A stretch of 64,000 nucleotides of DNA, taken from Polytrichum commune (lineage: Eukaryota; Streptophyta; Polytrichopsida; Polytrichales; Polytrichaceae). Numbering within the stretch: position 1 is the stretch's first letter; every line of letters starts with the position of its first letter. Both the position numbers and the translations under genes were made by a program. This document shows positions 11,489 to 22,985 of the stretch, piece after piece. The notes under the pieces are model-generated. The model was not told the origin of the DNA, ran no database searches, and saw nothing but the letters and a program-made list of their open reading frames with translations. The DNA is taken from the NCBI GenBank assembly GCA_950295325.1, contig OX485805.1:9174501-9238500 (forward strand), in the 5' to 3' direction.

Positions 11489-12675
11489 CAGGCCATAAAT
11501 TTGACACCCTAGCCAAATTTCCAGGGGACACCTTGCTCCAATTTTTGGGTGTCCTCATAAATTTCTCTTAAATTTTTTTTTTGTCAAAATAGGTATAATT
11601 TTGAAAAATATATAATATCATTTCAAAATTTCAATTAAAAATCAAAAAAATCACTACATATCATAACTTGCAATGCAAATCAAACCCACAAGCGGCGGCC
11701 TTTCATAGCACACCACTTTACCCATACTTGTTCAAAGTCAATGGCCTCTATGGGGATTTTTGCCATTGCAACTCTCATTTGTGCTTCCAAAGTCTCTAAT
11801 ACCAAACTACACCGTAAAGTAGATTTAATATGATTTTGAGTAGAAAATCCTCTCTCACAAGAAGCTGTACTAGCAGGAATTACAAGAACAGCTTGCCACA
11901 ACTTTGTCATATGAGGATATCTTCCAACATAGTCCAAATTGGAAGAATAAACCATCAAAGCTTGGTGCATTTTAAGACCACCACATGAAATATGAAGTGT
12001 ATCCAAAAAACCTCGAAGCTCTGATTTTAAACCACGCTCATCAAAAAGATTCCCTCCATTAGTGCAGAAGTGGTCAATGAAACTCTGAAGCCATAAACGA
12101 GCATTTCGATGAAGAAGTGTCAAGTCTGTTGAAAAACAGACAGGGCTAAATAGCTTAGCTGCATTGAAGAGCTTCAAATCAAGAAATCTCCATTCACCGT
12201 CCTAGCTCCCGGTTACAAAGGAAATTGCAAGAGCAAAGTTGAACTTAAGTATGTGAGTGAGTGTAGGAAGTTCTCCTACTGTTATGGGTTATGTTTTCCG
12301 GATACTTGAGCTGCACTTTATAGTACTCAAGTAATACATGTCATTTCAATTTCTAGTGTGTCAATTGACGTGTGATTTTTTTCTTCACAAGTCACAGTAC
12401 GTGTCAATTTCTAGAATGTGCGTGTCAATTGACGTGCATTTTTTTTTGTGCAAGTTTTTGCGTGTCAAAAAAGAAAAACTTGCAAAAACTTTGTCAAACA
12501 TATACGCTGATAGGCCCTACAAGTACAGGGGACACCCTGAATTTTTTTTGGGTGTAAAAAGGACACCCTTGTAGGATTTTTGGGTGTCCTCAGGGACACC
12601 CTGTTTGAGATTTGGGTGTCCTAGGACACTCTAGGAAGCAAAATACACCCCCCAGGGTGTCAATTTTATGCCTTG
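11489..12675 (-). mobile_element. hAT element derivative with perfect 8-bp TSD
   Basis: 1,187 bp bounded by GCACATAG at 11481-11488 and 12676-12683, an exact 8-bp target duplication. The ends are imperfect inverted repeats (left CAGGCCATAAATTTGACACC, right complement CAAGGCATAAAATTGACACC), and the right one fits the hAT CA(A/G)NG start. Subterminal GGGTGTCC words recur on both strands, as expected for transposase binding sites. The interior keeps only the C-terminal part of the transposase, so this is an internally deleted, non-autonomous derivative. Confidence 0.88.
11680..12177 (-). pseudogene. hAT transposase C-terminal (dimerisation) fragment
   Basis: This 165-codon minus-strand frame carries the hAT C-terminal dimerisation signature: PASTASCERGFSTQNHIKST, then LRCSLVLETLEAQMRVAM, then a DFEQVWVKW block near the end. 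In the family this domain mediates transposase dimers. Full hAT transposases are usually several hundred residues longer and include a BED zinc finger and an RNase H-like DDE core, neither of which is present. The frame has no internal stop, so the insertion is fairly young or the frame has been kept. It lies wholly inside the 1,187-bp element and is probably not a functional gene by itself. Confidence 0.8.
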
Positions 12676-12943
12676 GCACATAGTTCACCCATAAAGCACT
12701 TTCATGGTGAATTTCAAAACTTCTTTCTTACTAGTGAAGACTTCATGAGGACCCCAAGTCTAGCGAGAGGGAGATATAATTGACACATACAAGAATGTTT
12801 AGTCACTGCACTAAATATTGTATTTAGTGGACACAAGAACTCAAATGTAGGATACTGGGGAGTATTCTGGCGCAAAGGAATGGAGACGGTGCAGGGATGG
12901 GGAGGAGGCTCAGGATTGTTTGTAAGATCAGATGTGTGTAGAG

Positions 12944-13168
12944 CACTGCTCGGGGAGAACAGGTGGTTAGTTACAGATGAACCGGTTGAGTTTGAGAAAT
13001 AACCGGTTGAGGTTTGAGACTTGAGGAGAATTACTGATCATTTTAGAGGATTCTATAGAATACACCTCAAATTAATAAAGCAAAACCGGAAGATGTCAAC
13101 ATGTAACTGGTTGGATTTAGAATCACTAGGATCTTGACCGACTATGCCCAAAAATTTCTAGAGCAGTG
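12944..13168 (+). mobile_element. MITE-1 copy
   Basis: Near full-length copy with GATGAACCGGTTGAG followed 21 bp later by a second ACCGGTTGA, and a CTCGGGGAGAAC left end. The right terminus is mutated. Related TAGAGCA words on both sides may be a degraded target duplication. Confidence 0.75.
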
Positions 13169-14185
13169 GTGCATGGTAACGCTAAGCAAATCGCTAGGAG
13201 TGAGCCACGAAACAAACATTGCATGCTAGATTGACCAGATCTGGCAAAACTTTTCTTAGATCTAGATCTTAACTCTGGCCCAGATCTGGATGCTTGGTCT
13301 TGTAAGTGTGTGAACTGGGAATTGCATTGCTGTATACTGAAGCAGTTGGGAGCAGGTGCTAAGAATCACACATGGTTACGAACCAGGTATTTTGCACTTA
13401 GCACAAAACAAATCATTGAAACCACCAAGCCACCCCCTCAGATGGCCCCACATACAAGATTGAAAGGACACCAACAGAAGCATCGCCCTTGGCGATAGCT
13501 TCATTACACCCACACTTGCGGCAACCAAGACAAACAAATTTGTCCTCTAATCATTCCTTTCATTTCCACAAATGTTGCATTTGTTTTGTCATCCTTGTAT
13601 TGAATCTACTTACAGTCTTTGTTGATTTTGGATCCAGTAATGTGCAATGCTATAAACCTAACACTTAAGTACTAGACTTGCACTAAAACTTAGATTGTTA
13701 TGTCACAGATGCCGCTTCCAGCACGGTGAAGCTGCCTTGTGGAGATCCTCGTGGTAACCGAACTCCAAAGCAACGCCAAACTAAACTATGGCCATCGCAC
13801 CAAATACATACAGAGGTACGGTCCTGCACCTCCTCCGTTCCATTATTATTTCCCTTTCAGCTAAATAAACCAAAACAAAACCTTAATACAACAAACTCCT
13901 CATTTACTCCCCTCTTCAACATACCTGCCACACTAACCTACAAAAATCCATTCAACACTCAACAAAAAAGAACTACACGTGAGAGAATCGTTTGCATTAG
14001 TTGTTACTCGGAATGTTAAATATTTTGAGAAAATTTACAAAACTGCAACACTCACCTTCCTAGAGTACCTGTTGAGATTCTATATTGTTAAAATTCATAC
14101 CTCGCAAAGCCCTAAGCCTACCAGGCTCTAGGAGAGGAATAATCAAACAAATGCACAACAAATCAACATTAATAAACACAACAAC
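13169..14185. other. Spacer, possible 5' region of the LINE that follows
   Basis: The plus strand becomes A/C-rich and G-poor after about 13.75 kb, matching the LINE downstream. The frame 13726-14019 could belong to its leader. Nothing else was recognised. Confidence 0.3.
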
Positions 14186-14189
14186 TAAC

Positions 14190-15300
14190 CCTAATAACAA
14201 TGCATTTGCAAGGCTGGGTAGTATGTGCACTGGAGAAACGTAGGAAACATGAGACCGCTAGGACTTTCGATAAGCAAAGCTATACTCCTAGACACAACAT
14301 CGAACATGAAGGTGGACAACAGTTTGCCACCAGGCACAACCATGGAGGTAGACCAAGCGATCTCCCTGAAGCGGACCACCCCAAATGGAACTGTCCAAAC
14401 TAGCTAAAAAAGACCGAATGAACCCCAACGCCGAATCTTAATCCCTACAATACACATGCCCAAGCTTTGGATGGGCTTCAACAAAATGGAGCAGCTTGCC
14501 ATAGATGGAAATATGCCCATATGCACAATGGATGGATCATTACAAGATTTGATAGTTCAAGGCCACAGGAAAGCGAAGCTCGGAAGCTGTTTGTAGCAAA
14601 AATGGCATATCAAGAGTCCCCCAAATGTTGTGCCCTTCATCACGAGACCCCAGTGTTAATTCAACACTTCAATATCACGCAATTTCCATCAGAAGTGAAG
14701 TAAACCTACTACATGACGATCTCTGCACTTCTAGATTACTCTACACTTTGAGCGACCACGCAAGGCATTTGAACACGATCACTTCCTAGACATCACCACA
14801 AGAAGATTCAAAGAAATGGGAATTCTGCTAGGCAAAGACCTGAAACACCATATTGCGGTAATGTGCAAGAACAACAAAAGCAAAGACGAGCCTCACCTAT
14901 GGATTGGCATCACCAAGGTCCACATACTAAACCTAGCCATAGACGCCATCAATTTTCTCAAAGGACAAGGACTCCTCATACTACAACTCAACAACACAAC
15001 TCACTTGGCCAAAATCGCCAAAGGTTTTGATTTTGTGGCAAAAAAGACCCAATGTTCATCAATTTTCAAAGTGAAACCTTGAGACATATGGGAGCCCACA
15101 CGCTATTCCGTGACATCCTGGCGGATAGCTTCCTTCGAAAGCTGGACCTCGAAATAAGCCAAGTCCAAAAATCGCAGACACAAAATACGCCTGGATCATG
15201 GCACCAACACATATCCGTCCAAAATGAGGTCATTCACACCACCGGAAACTACAACGACAAACCTCGCAGACAAGCCCTCACTGAAGGTTAAAAAGCACGA
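14190..15300 (+). pseudogene. ORF1-like region of the LINE
   Basis: Overlapping frames here (14225-14407, 14467-14703, 14816-15082, 15052-15291) switch reading frame every few hundred bases, as in a decayed single ORF. Segments such as MDGLQQNGAACHRWKYAHMH and LIQHFNITQFPSEVK look protein-like. I infer an ORF1 from its place upstream of the RT; no nucleic-acid-binding motif was recognised. Confidence 0.35.
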
Positions 15301-16724
15301 GACGACTACCTCAAGGTGATATACAACCTCCCACACTAGCAATGTCCATTTCCATAATCTCAGCAACCCTAACAGAACACATGGTCGCAGACAAAGTGAC
15401 CTCTTCTTGCACGATGTAGACGGAGATAAGCACTCTGGAAAAACTAATATACAATGTGTTGACATTGATACATACAAAAAGCATGTAGACAGGAACGTTG
15501 TACTCCTTGGCAAGTACGTGGAATTCATGCCACATTCCAGAAGCAGGAAAGGCCCCGCCATCACAGGACACCATTGCCCGGTTCAACAACGAAGAGCTCC
15601 TAACTATACCCAAGCCATCTCATAGCTGCAACCGACATATTCGAAACACTCATCAAAGGAGAAATTTCGGCGATCATCGATTTCGAACTGGAGAAAGGCA
15701 ACAAAAAATTTGAAACCGCCATACGAAAGGAGCTCCTCTCAATCAAGGAAAACACCATTGGCAGGGAAGAAGCACTTACACTCGTTGAAATAGAATTGAA
15801 GTCAACAATGAAAACTCAAAGTTGGGGAGAGAGGAATAATTGTCTTCCTTGAAAGAGATGGCCGTTGTAGATTCAATGCATATGCACTAGAGCTTCATGA
15901 CCTCCTCAAGGAAGAGACGAAGGACATTCAAGAATCACTCACAAGAGCCCTGGAAGGACTCCGGAAAACCACAAGCCGCACCAAGTCCAAAGGAGTGCAG
16001 CCAAGAAACCCCAGCAATTAAAGAAGACCGCAACAAAATCTTTGCTTGAAAATAAGGTATGATCTAGCCACCTCGGCTTCACAATCATTTACTTTGCAGG
16101 ACAAATATTGATGTTGACGCAAGCAGACAAGAGAAGAAGAAGAAGAGGAGGTCGGAGCACTTAATACATGGGCGGGGGTCTACTAACTCGAGATCATAAC
16201 CACTTACCAATCTGCCACATGTCACCCTCACAAAAAATGTAATAAACTAATATTCTAAACACCACATATCATTCTGAAATATTCAATACCTACTTATATA
16301 AATCATACAAAAGACTGCCTCTAAACAACGCAAGAAGACAAAATATACACCAAAAAAATTGAACCAAAAGACAAACAATCATCAATGCCCCATACAACAA
16401 AAAATTCACATATTCAACCTTACTAGCAACCCAATCTTTAAGAAACGGCTAGTCACATGAGTGCACTGCCCTAGCACATGTGGTCAGTTATGATTGGTTG
16501 TCAAGCCAAGACCAAATTTTGGCTCATTTTAGAGACCTCTTTTCATCAATAGTTAATTGCAATCGCACTTGTTTGAAGAGTGAGTTACTAACACCACATG
16601 TGACCAATTCTAGTTGGTTGCCAAACTTTGGTTCAATATGAAGACCGCCCCTAGGTCTCTATCCATAGGGTAATGCTAACAAAAATATTATGTACACACA
16701 AATCAAAACACCACAAAATTCAAA
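15301..16724 (+). other. Interior of the LINE, unassigned
   Basis: Lys/Glu/Thr-rich broken frames and two short direct repeats of a GTCAGTTATGATTGGTTG-like sequence (near 16480 and 16600). No domain was recognised. Confidence 0.3.
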
Positions 16725-16910
16725 ATGACAACACTAGCGAACAAGAAAGACACGAGTTGCACACATTCACATACATTTCCAAACAACAAACTCCACCGAT
16801 ACCAAATCTTAACTCACCCCCCCCCCCCCCATAATTATAATCAAAACGTTCGCAAATATCCACACGAGAAAACCGAAACTAATAAAGCTAAGAAGTATTT
16901 TATCCCAAAT

Positions 16911-16958
16911 CGTCTCTTTTTATTAAATTGTGGAGACATTGAAAAAAACCTTAGTCCT
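16911..16958 (+). other. Decayed 2A-like (GDxExNPGP) motif near a LINE ORF N-terminus
   Basis: In the frame starting at 16725, residues 63-78 read RLFLLNCGDIEKNLSP. The ribosome-skipping 2A consensus is (L)LxxGDxExNPGP. Everything matches except NPGP, which is NLSP here. CCT-to-CTT and GGT-to-AGT, one transition each, would explain both changes. 2A-like sequences near the N-terminus of non-LTR retrotransposon ORFs are known from trypanosomes and sea urchins. Confidence 0.55.
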
Positions 16959-17489
16959 ATATCAAACCTCCTATCAAAGCATCCATCTGCACATAGAAGA
17001 AGACATAATATATTTCTCATGAAGTGATATAAAATGCCAACCAAAATACCAATACGTTGCCAAAACATTCGCCCCCTTCTTTCAACCCACACACCCACAT
17101 AAGATACCAACATTAATTTCTCATCCACACCTACACAACTACATACAACAACACACCAAACACTGACCACCAAGATTTAAATATGTGTTAATCATGACAA
17201 GGCTACCTAACCCACCACGAAGACACATAAATATCCAACATCCATACATTCAATTTTGTAATACACACCCATACAAAATAACCCCTACATACACCATCTA
17301 TAAAATATTATAAGATTATATCCATCACAATCCTCCACAACCCACCACCACATTCATTAGTGAATATTTCAGCAAAACACAACCAATCCTAATACAAAGA
17401 TGAACTATACAAGAAGATATACTAAGTCCATATCTCCTTATTATCTTCCTCAAACCACTTCTCAAATGGCTACAAAGAGGAAGTAATGG

Positions 17490-17870
17490 ATATTCTTTCA
17501 AAATCTCACACACTGAAATAAGCTCTATAGCCTATGTAGACAATCTAGTTGTTATTTCTAATTAACTAACATCATTTCAAATACAACTAAACAAACTCAA
17601 TAAATATTGTGAATGAGCATGAATGGATTTGGGCATCCTTAAATGCGCAGTCACTGGCTACCCCAAAAATTCAAAACTAATTATGAAACCTTCAAAACAC
17701 ATGTGCAAATTATAAATATTAACTTTAGAAACCAACCAATACTTGTACTAAGTTTGCACGAACCATATGTATATCTTGGAATTAACCTAGTTCCCTCACT
17801 ACAATTAAAAAGACACAAAATATACACCCAAAATGATCTAGCACACATCTATGACAATATTGGTTGACAC
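17490..17870 (+). pseudogene. Reverse transcriptase palm/thumb remnant
   Basis: The translation gives FKISHTEISSIAYVDNLVVI followed, with stops, by MDLGILKCAVTGYPKNSK and EPYVYLGINLVPSLQ. This is the RT catalytic YxDD block (here YVDN, second Asp lost) and the downstream YLG block of the thumb. The order and spacing fit a LINE RT. The missing Asp plus stops rule out activity. Confidence 0.75.
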
Positions 17871-18739
17871 TTGACTAACATCCCCAAACAAGACTTCAAT
17901 GCTTATGGAAATAATACCAATTAATACTAAACCAACCCCACAACCTTGAGCCTCCTTCCCAATCATTCGAAATATAACTAGTATGGTTGTACCAAAGATA
18001 CAATTTTAGAATCCCCAAAAGCGACCCCCTTAAATTCTTGTAATACACGCTTCCAAATGCCATCCTTGACCACATTACACGTTGTTTTCAAATAACTCAA
18101 TCCTACTTTTCATCACCAATAACATGTTATACCTCACTCAAACAATTATACTCCCCAATCCTAAGAGATGTTATCTTTGGATCATTAGGAACAACCTTAA
18201 ACACAAATGGTAAGGAAATGGATATGCCCACCCATATATAAAAACCGAAGCACAACAAACGCTTCATTAGGCACACCTTGCAGCCAAAAATAATTGAAAC
18301 TCTAATACAATACTAGTAACACCAAATCAAAATTGGTATCACGACCTTAACCCCCATAATGGACCCTTCCCATATATCATCACATGTCATCACACACTTC
18401 AAAGCACACGCAATCACTTACAAACAACCACCAATCTCGCCATAATTGAAAATAGAACCTAGAATTCGAAAGTCATGCCTTCCATATACTTTGCAACCAT
18501 CATAAAAATATACCCATCGGATCTGATGAACACACACAACAAATGAATACCATTGCCAACACCCTACAAATGCAAGCAATGTTCACACAAATTGCAACCA
18601 CCTAGACCATTGGATACCCCCGTAAACCACAATACAAAATGGTCTAAACTCACATACCCCCCTTCGCCAATTATTCAAATCTTAGGTACCCCACCAACTA
18701 CCAACCTAGAATGGTGCCTACCCCTCAAAAACCCACCAC

Positions 18740-19735
18740 TATTATGTTACTACATAGATGGATCATTCAACCCACCCAAAGAAATAACTCAATGACACTA
18801 GAACGTGAAAAAGCAAGCTATGGCATCTACAACCCCATCAGAATCCTAAACTTGCCAAAAGATTACTATAGCTCTCTAGCAGCTTGGGCAAAAAATAATT
18901 AGTTTTAAAGGTGACTAAATTTCTAGGAAATTTATTTTGCTGAGTGTCCAAAAAAAATTAACATTCAAAGAGTGCCTAAAATCACAATAATGCAAGTGAC
19001 AGTCGCTACAATCCACCAAAGTAACATCTCTCACACAAAGCAAAATATGTTGCCAAGAAAAACTCTGACATACAAGTAAAAAACAAACTTTAGGGCAAGG
19101 AATGTTCGTGAAGGGAAGTGTTTAGGTTAATTGTAGCCGCCATAGATGAAATAAGGAAAACCATCCATGAATTATAGAAATGACTTTGATGAATGTCTAA
19201 TTTTTTTTCAGATTTTTTTTTTTGGAATTTGCCCAATTTTAGAGTATTATTTTTTGGGTTGCCTAACTTACTTTCGCACTTTAATTAATTGTTAGGTAAA
19301 AGGGTGCCCGAGCTGCTAGAGAGCTACATGTATTAGGCTACACACCACACCCTCCTACTCCTCACCTCTACATACAGAGACAAACCAACTCATATCTTCA
19401 CATATTGCCTTAACTTCTTGTATCTACCAAACACCCAAATTAAGCACCTCACTATACATAACAACCACATAGATGAAATTGTACCCTAAACAATCCAAAT
19501 GTTACAATCTTGCACACAAACTACCACACTCCACAAAGTTAGAGCCCACACCAATATCAAAGGCAATGAACCAATGGACACACAAGCCAAGTGGGGGTGC
19601 ATATTACACCATAGACACGCTGAAGCACCACACAAACATGCACACCCCACACCATACTACCTCCAAAAAGATTGGTGGCACTCAATGCAAGAAACACCAA
19701 ACAAAGGCCCCATCTAACACCTTGAAAATACAACC
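18740..19735 (+). pseudogene. RNase H domain remnant, split by a MITE
   Basis: The first half has CYYIDGSFNPPKE (first catalytic Asp in YIDGS) just before the 454-bp MITE. The second half resumes after it with DKPTHIFTYCLNFLY (the usual TDC Asp is Tyr) and VRAHTNIKGNEPMDTQAK, which matches the HxGxxGNExAD block. Continuity of the domain across the MITE shows that the MITE inserted into an existing LINE. Confidence 0.7.
18871..19324. mobile_element. MITE-3 with 20-bp TIRs and TA target duplication
   Basis: 454-bp element. Left end GCTCTCTAGCAGCTTGGGCA; the right end is the complement with one mismatch. TA dinucleotides flank it (18869-18870 and 19325-19326), which suggests Tc1/mariner (Stowaway-like) mobilisation. 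Because the ends are partly palindromic, other phasings are possible. Related elements are at 34692-34963 and perhaps 21428-22006. Confidence 0.75.
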
Positions 19736-20900
19736 TTAAATATGACGAAGAAAACAACCTAGTAGGTATAGCAAATCAAACATATCAATCACAAAAAATG
19801 GCTCGAAAATGATGATAAAGATAAAGTACTATATATCAAATGACTTTTGGACAAATCCCACTATGATATATATATAAGGCATACCTAATCAAATTTCAAA
19901 TAGGACAATACATGTGCCATGCCTGAAAACAATTCTTCATTGGTTGAGAAGCCTACCCATCCAAGACATGCCCTATTTACAACTTACTAGACACAAATTC
20001 ATGGCTACATGTATTACTTAAATGCAAAAACAACACATCCATGTGCTTCGAACAAAAAGGCACAACAAAGTTGTTTGGGAAATATGAAACCTCTTTATAT
20101 CAAACAAAATATTAAGTCATTATACATTCGTGAATGCATGTACTTATTACTACTTCAAGATAACACAACTCCAACATGGCTCCTACCGTGCACAAGTGGG
20201 GTGAAAAATTGCCATTGCAATTCTAAGTTTAAATCCAATATACTTTGCATCATAGGTTACCAATACGACCAACCCCCTCCAAGAGGGCTGGGGATTCGTG
20301 GCACTCAAGTAAAATCATCCATCCAAGATATCGTGGATGAAGTGGCTCCAATAAAAAAAGCTCCCCTATGGGGTTGAGGGCCGATTCATTCGAATGTGAC
20401 GTCACTAGACTAATTCGGGGCCTTTGACTCTATTTCCGGAATCAAATTGCCCAAAAATAGCCATTTAGATGATTCCTGTGTTTTTTTCATCCGCACGGAT
20501 GATTTTACTTGAGTGCCACGAATCCCCTGCCCTCCAAGAGCCCCTATACCATAGCTAACAATACAATTCAAAAAAACGACATACTGCAATCACTAATTTG
20601 CTACAAAAGCTCTTACTAGGAAAAACACATAGTATCAACCGCTCATCAATAGCATCAAAATGAGAGGATGGAATGTAGCCCCACTCATAATCTTAACATC
20701 AGACATAAAAGCTACCCACGCACATACCATCAATGAAAGCCTAGAAATCAAAATAAAACTCTCTGTCACAAAAATAAAGAATACATTTAAGCAAGTCAAC
20801 ATAATAGCCAAACAATATTCACACTCTATACTAGTCCATAAGCAAAGATTAGAAAACCAACAATTTGTCACAAACCTCTGAGATCCACCTTAGATCATCA
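19736..20900 (+). pseudogene. C-terminal region of the LINE ORF, split by a MULE-type MITE
   Basis: Plus-strand words such as TPTWLLPCTSGVKNCHCNSK (20009-20275 frame) and, after the nested element, RGWNVAPLIILTSD and KNTFKQVNIIAKQYSHSIL (20660-20881) form a protein-like C-terminus, including a Cys-rich patch. No enzymatic domain was recognised. Confidence 0.5.
20286..20531. mobile_element. Mutator-type MITE with 35-bp TIRs and 9-bp TSD
   Basis: 246-bp element with ends GGCTGGGGATTCGTGGCACT and complement GGCAGGGGATTCGTGGCACT; the inverted match extends to 35 bp with one mismatch. It is flanked by CTCCAAGAG at 20277-20285 and 20532-20540. A 9-bp duplication fits Mutator-like transposition. 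It contains one copy of a unit that is tandemly repeated in the related element at 61244-61828. Confidence 0.85.
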
Positions 20901-20935
20901 TCAACAAGAACAACAACAAGAACAACAAAGTACGT

Positions 20936-21427
20936 CCGGCACAAACTACCATATTAGCTCAATTAATAATTGCGAAGGGATATGCCAATGGTTGATACTA
21001 CATTCCCTACATGTACTCACATAGCAACACCATGTCAATCTACATCCATATCCACTCTAATGACCTCGATGGGAATCAAACTTGGATCATATTTATGGAA
21101 TTGAAAATCAATCCCAACCAACATGGAGTTAATGACATGGTGACTAATGTAGTGTCTACTCCTCGTAAAAGGTGAAGTAGTTATACATCTAACGTCATTG
21201 TCCTTTAGCACATGGCCACAGATGTTCTACGAACAAACATTCTATTCACTCAAACCTCCTTCAGAGAACAAAGTTCTCCTTCTTGTCACATTTAAGCAAA
21301 CCTCTCATCCATCCAACATAACAACTTGGACCCCTATTAGTTTGTGGTTTATTCAACTAGACTTGAGGTCCTTGAAGTTAATTTTGGTGTCAAATCAAAC
21401 AATAAATTTAAGTAACCTCCACAATGC
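20936..21427. other. Spacer, nothing recognised
   Basis: The unassigned frame 21198-21458 matches nothing known to me. Confidence 0.3.
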
Positions 21428-22006
21428 ATACCGTAGGTTGATAGTAGGTTGGGCATGAAATGTCCAATAATTAATTAATTACAAAAAAGGCTTAGGCAGT
21501 CCGTAAAGACATTTCACCAAAAAGGAAAAAAAAATGTATATGTGTGTGTATTCACTTATTTATATATTGAAATGAAACATCCTACATACAAATCCATGTA
21601 TTGTAACTTATTTTTATTCATTCATGGTAGCTAAGTATGTGATGTCAAGCTTTAAAATTTAGGTTTTAAAGCTGTCTTAGTGTGCTAATTAGGATCATGA
21701 ACAATGTGAATCCTCATGCTGTCAAGCTTTTTACATTCTTGAAATTGAGAAGTTCAATACCTCACTCGCAAATGCTAGGTTGACTTAGTGTAAATGCCAA
21801 AGTGAATCCTTGTGACATGCTTTATTGTCAATGCATGTCAACTTTTGACTTTGGATTGAGTTGTTCCAACGCACCAAATGTCCTAACATTTAGAAATTTG
21901 TTGGTTTTTTCTTTCATTTAAGCCATCTAACAAAACAATTTCTAAAAAAAAGTTAGGTTGATTATTTTTAATTAGTTTCCGCCAACCTGCTATCAGCCTA
22001 TGGTAT
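21428..22006. mobile_element. MITE with about 25-bp TIRs
   Basis: Ends ATACCGTAGGTTGATAGTAG and near-complement at 21983-22006, followed inward by AATTAATTAATT-rich sequence as in MITE-3. About 579 bp. The target duplication is unclear. Confidence 0.5.
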
Positions 22007-22629
22007 TATCTTTCAAGGCTAAATTTGTGTCAAATGAGTGGGAGGACGTATTCTCAAATAGGACATTTCCCTTTCGCCCTCATGTTTATTCATACTCTAT
22101 GACAACATTCAATAATGTCAAACTTATTATAAAGGCTCCGCAAAGTTATACCCAACCATTGATGATGATTTATGATTTAGGTATCATAATACAAAAAGTA
22201 AATAAATTTGGTAAATTTATGTAGAGTTTATGATTTATATTGCCAAATGTGTATTACTTTAAATTTAGATTTGAGACCATTTATATGTTTTATTTGAAAT
22301 TTAACATGTACCATGTGGGGGGGGGGGGGACAATTGCCTCCTAGTATATGTTCACTTTGAAGAATTATTTTCATATTATTTATAAAATAACATGTTTCAT
22401 GATGTTATCTTAGATATGAACTCAACTAAAGGACTTTTGGAGTAAACGGACCTCTTAAAAGCGTTGGGGTTCTAAGTCAAATCAAAGGTATATTATGAAA
22501 TATAATACAATCGTTTTTACATTTGAAATATGGTTGAGTTGTCAACTAAACCATATCTCAAATCATTTGAACATTTGAAATTGATAACAAAGTCAAGGTA
22601 GCCAAAAGCTAATGGGATTGAAAGCACAT
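22007..22629. other. AT-rich spacer with a G tract
   Basis: A 13-G run occurs at 22317-22329. No gene was recognised. Confidence 0.35.
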
Positions 22630-22985
22630 CAAGATGGTTTCAAACTAGCTAAGTCCCTAGAGTGGCAGAGGCTAATGTCAACTTGATGGTCCAATTCAAA
22701 GAAAACTTGAGGCTCCCGAATACTACATTCTCAAATAGTGATGAAAACTTATCTCTAATGAGGTTATGTAGGGGACATTCCAACACAAATTGTACCTCAT
22801 TTTCAACTGCATTATAAGACCAAGAGTGGCATAATCTATCATCTCTAGAGAGATAAGAATAGTCATCCATCGTCCACTTTCAATTGCAAGGCTATGATTC
22901 AAGGTGCGGTAATGATCTCGCACTGTAGTGGTGCCAATGGTTGCTTCAAGTACTTTCTTATATGTATTTGAGAATATCCTCAAGG
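22630..22985 (-). pseudogene. LINE C-terminal zinc-binding tail remnant
   Basis: The minus-strand frames at 22870-22649 and 22983-22723 overlap and together read LNHSLAIESGRW, then CHSWSYNAVENEVQFVLECP, then IRDKFSSLFENV. This resembles the Cys/His tail (C...C...VEDExHFxLxCPxY) downstream of RT in many non-LTR elements. A frameshift separates the two frames. Confidence 0.6.

Larger units (their letters stand above)
11270..12760 (-). pseudogene. LINE 3'-end remnant split by the hAT element
   Basis: Minus-strand words such as LNYHVDISFYLMED near 11.3-11.5 kb resemble the C-terminal tail of the LINE fragment at 22.6-23.0 kb. The sequence resumes after 12683, beyond the hAT insertion. Too decayed to be certain. 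Confidence 0.35.
14190..20935 (+). mobile_element. Long decayed non-LTR retrotransposon (LINE), plus strand
   Basis: Decayed coding remnants run in the order ORF1-like region, N-terminal 2A-like motif, reverse transcriptase, RNase H, then a C-terminal region. The end is marked by a CAACAAGAA-type simple repeat tail at about 20900-20935. The plus strand is strikingly G-poor throughout. The interval between the 2A-like motif and the RT core (about 0.55 kb) is too short for an endonuclease plus the RT N-terminus, so an internal deletion is likely. Two MITEs are nested inside. Confidence 0.7.

Noticed and set aside
15196-15613. Minus-strand frames of 122 and 100 codons
   Set aside because: They are antisense to the LINE, whose skewed composition (few G on plus) removes stop codons on the minus strand.
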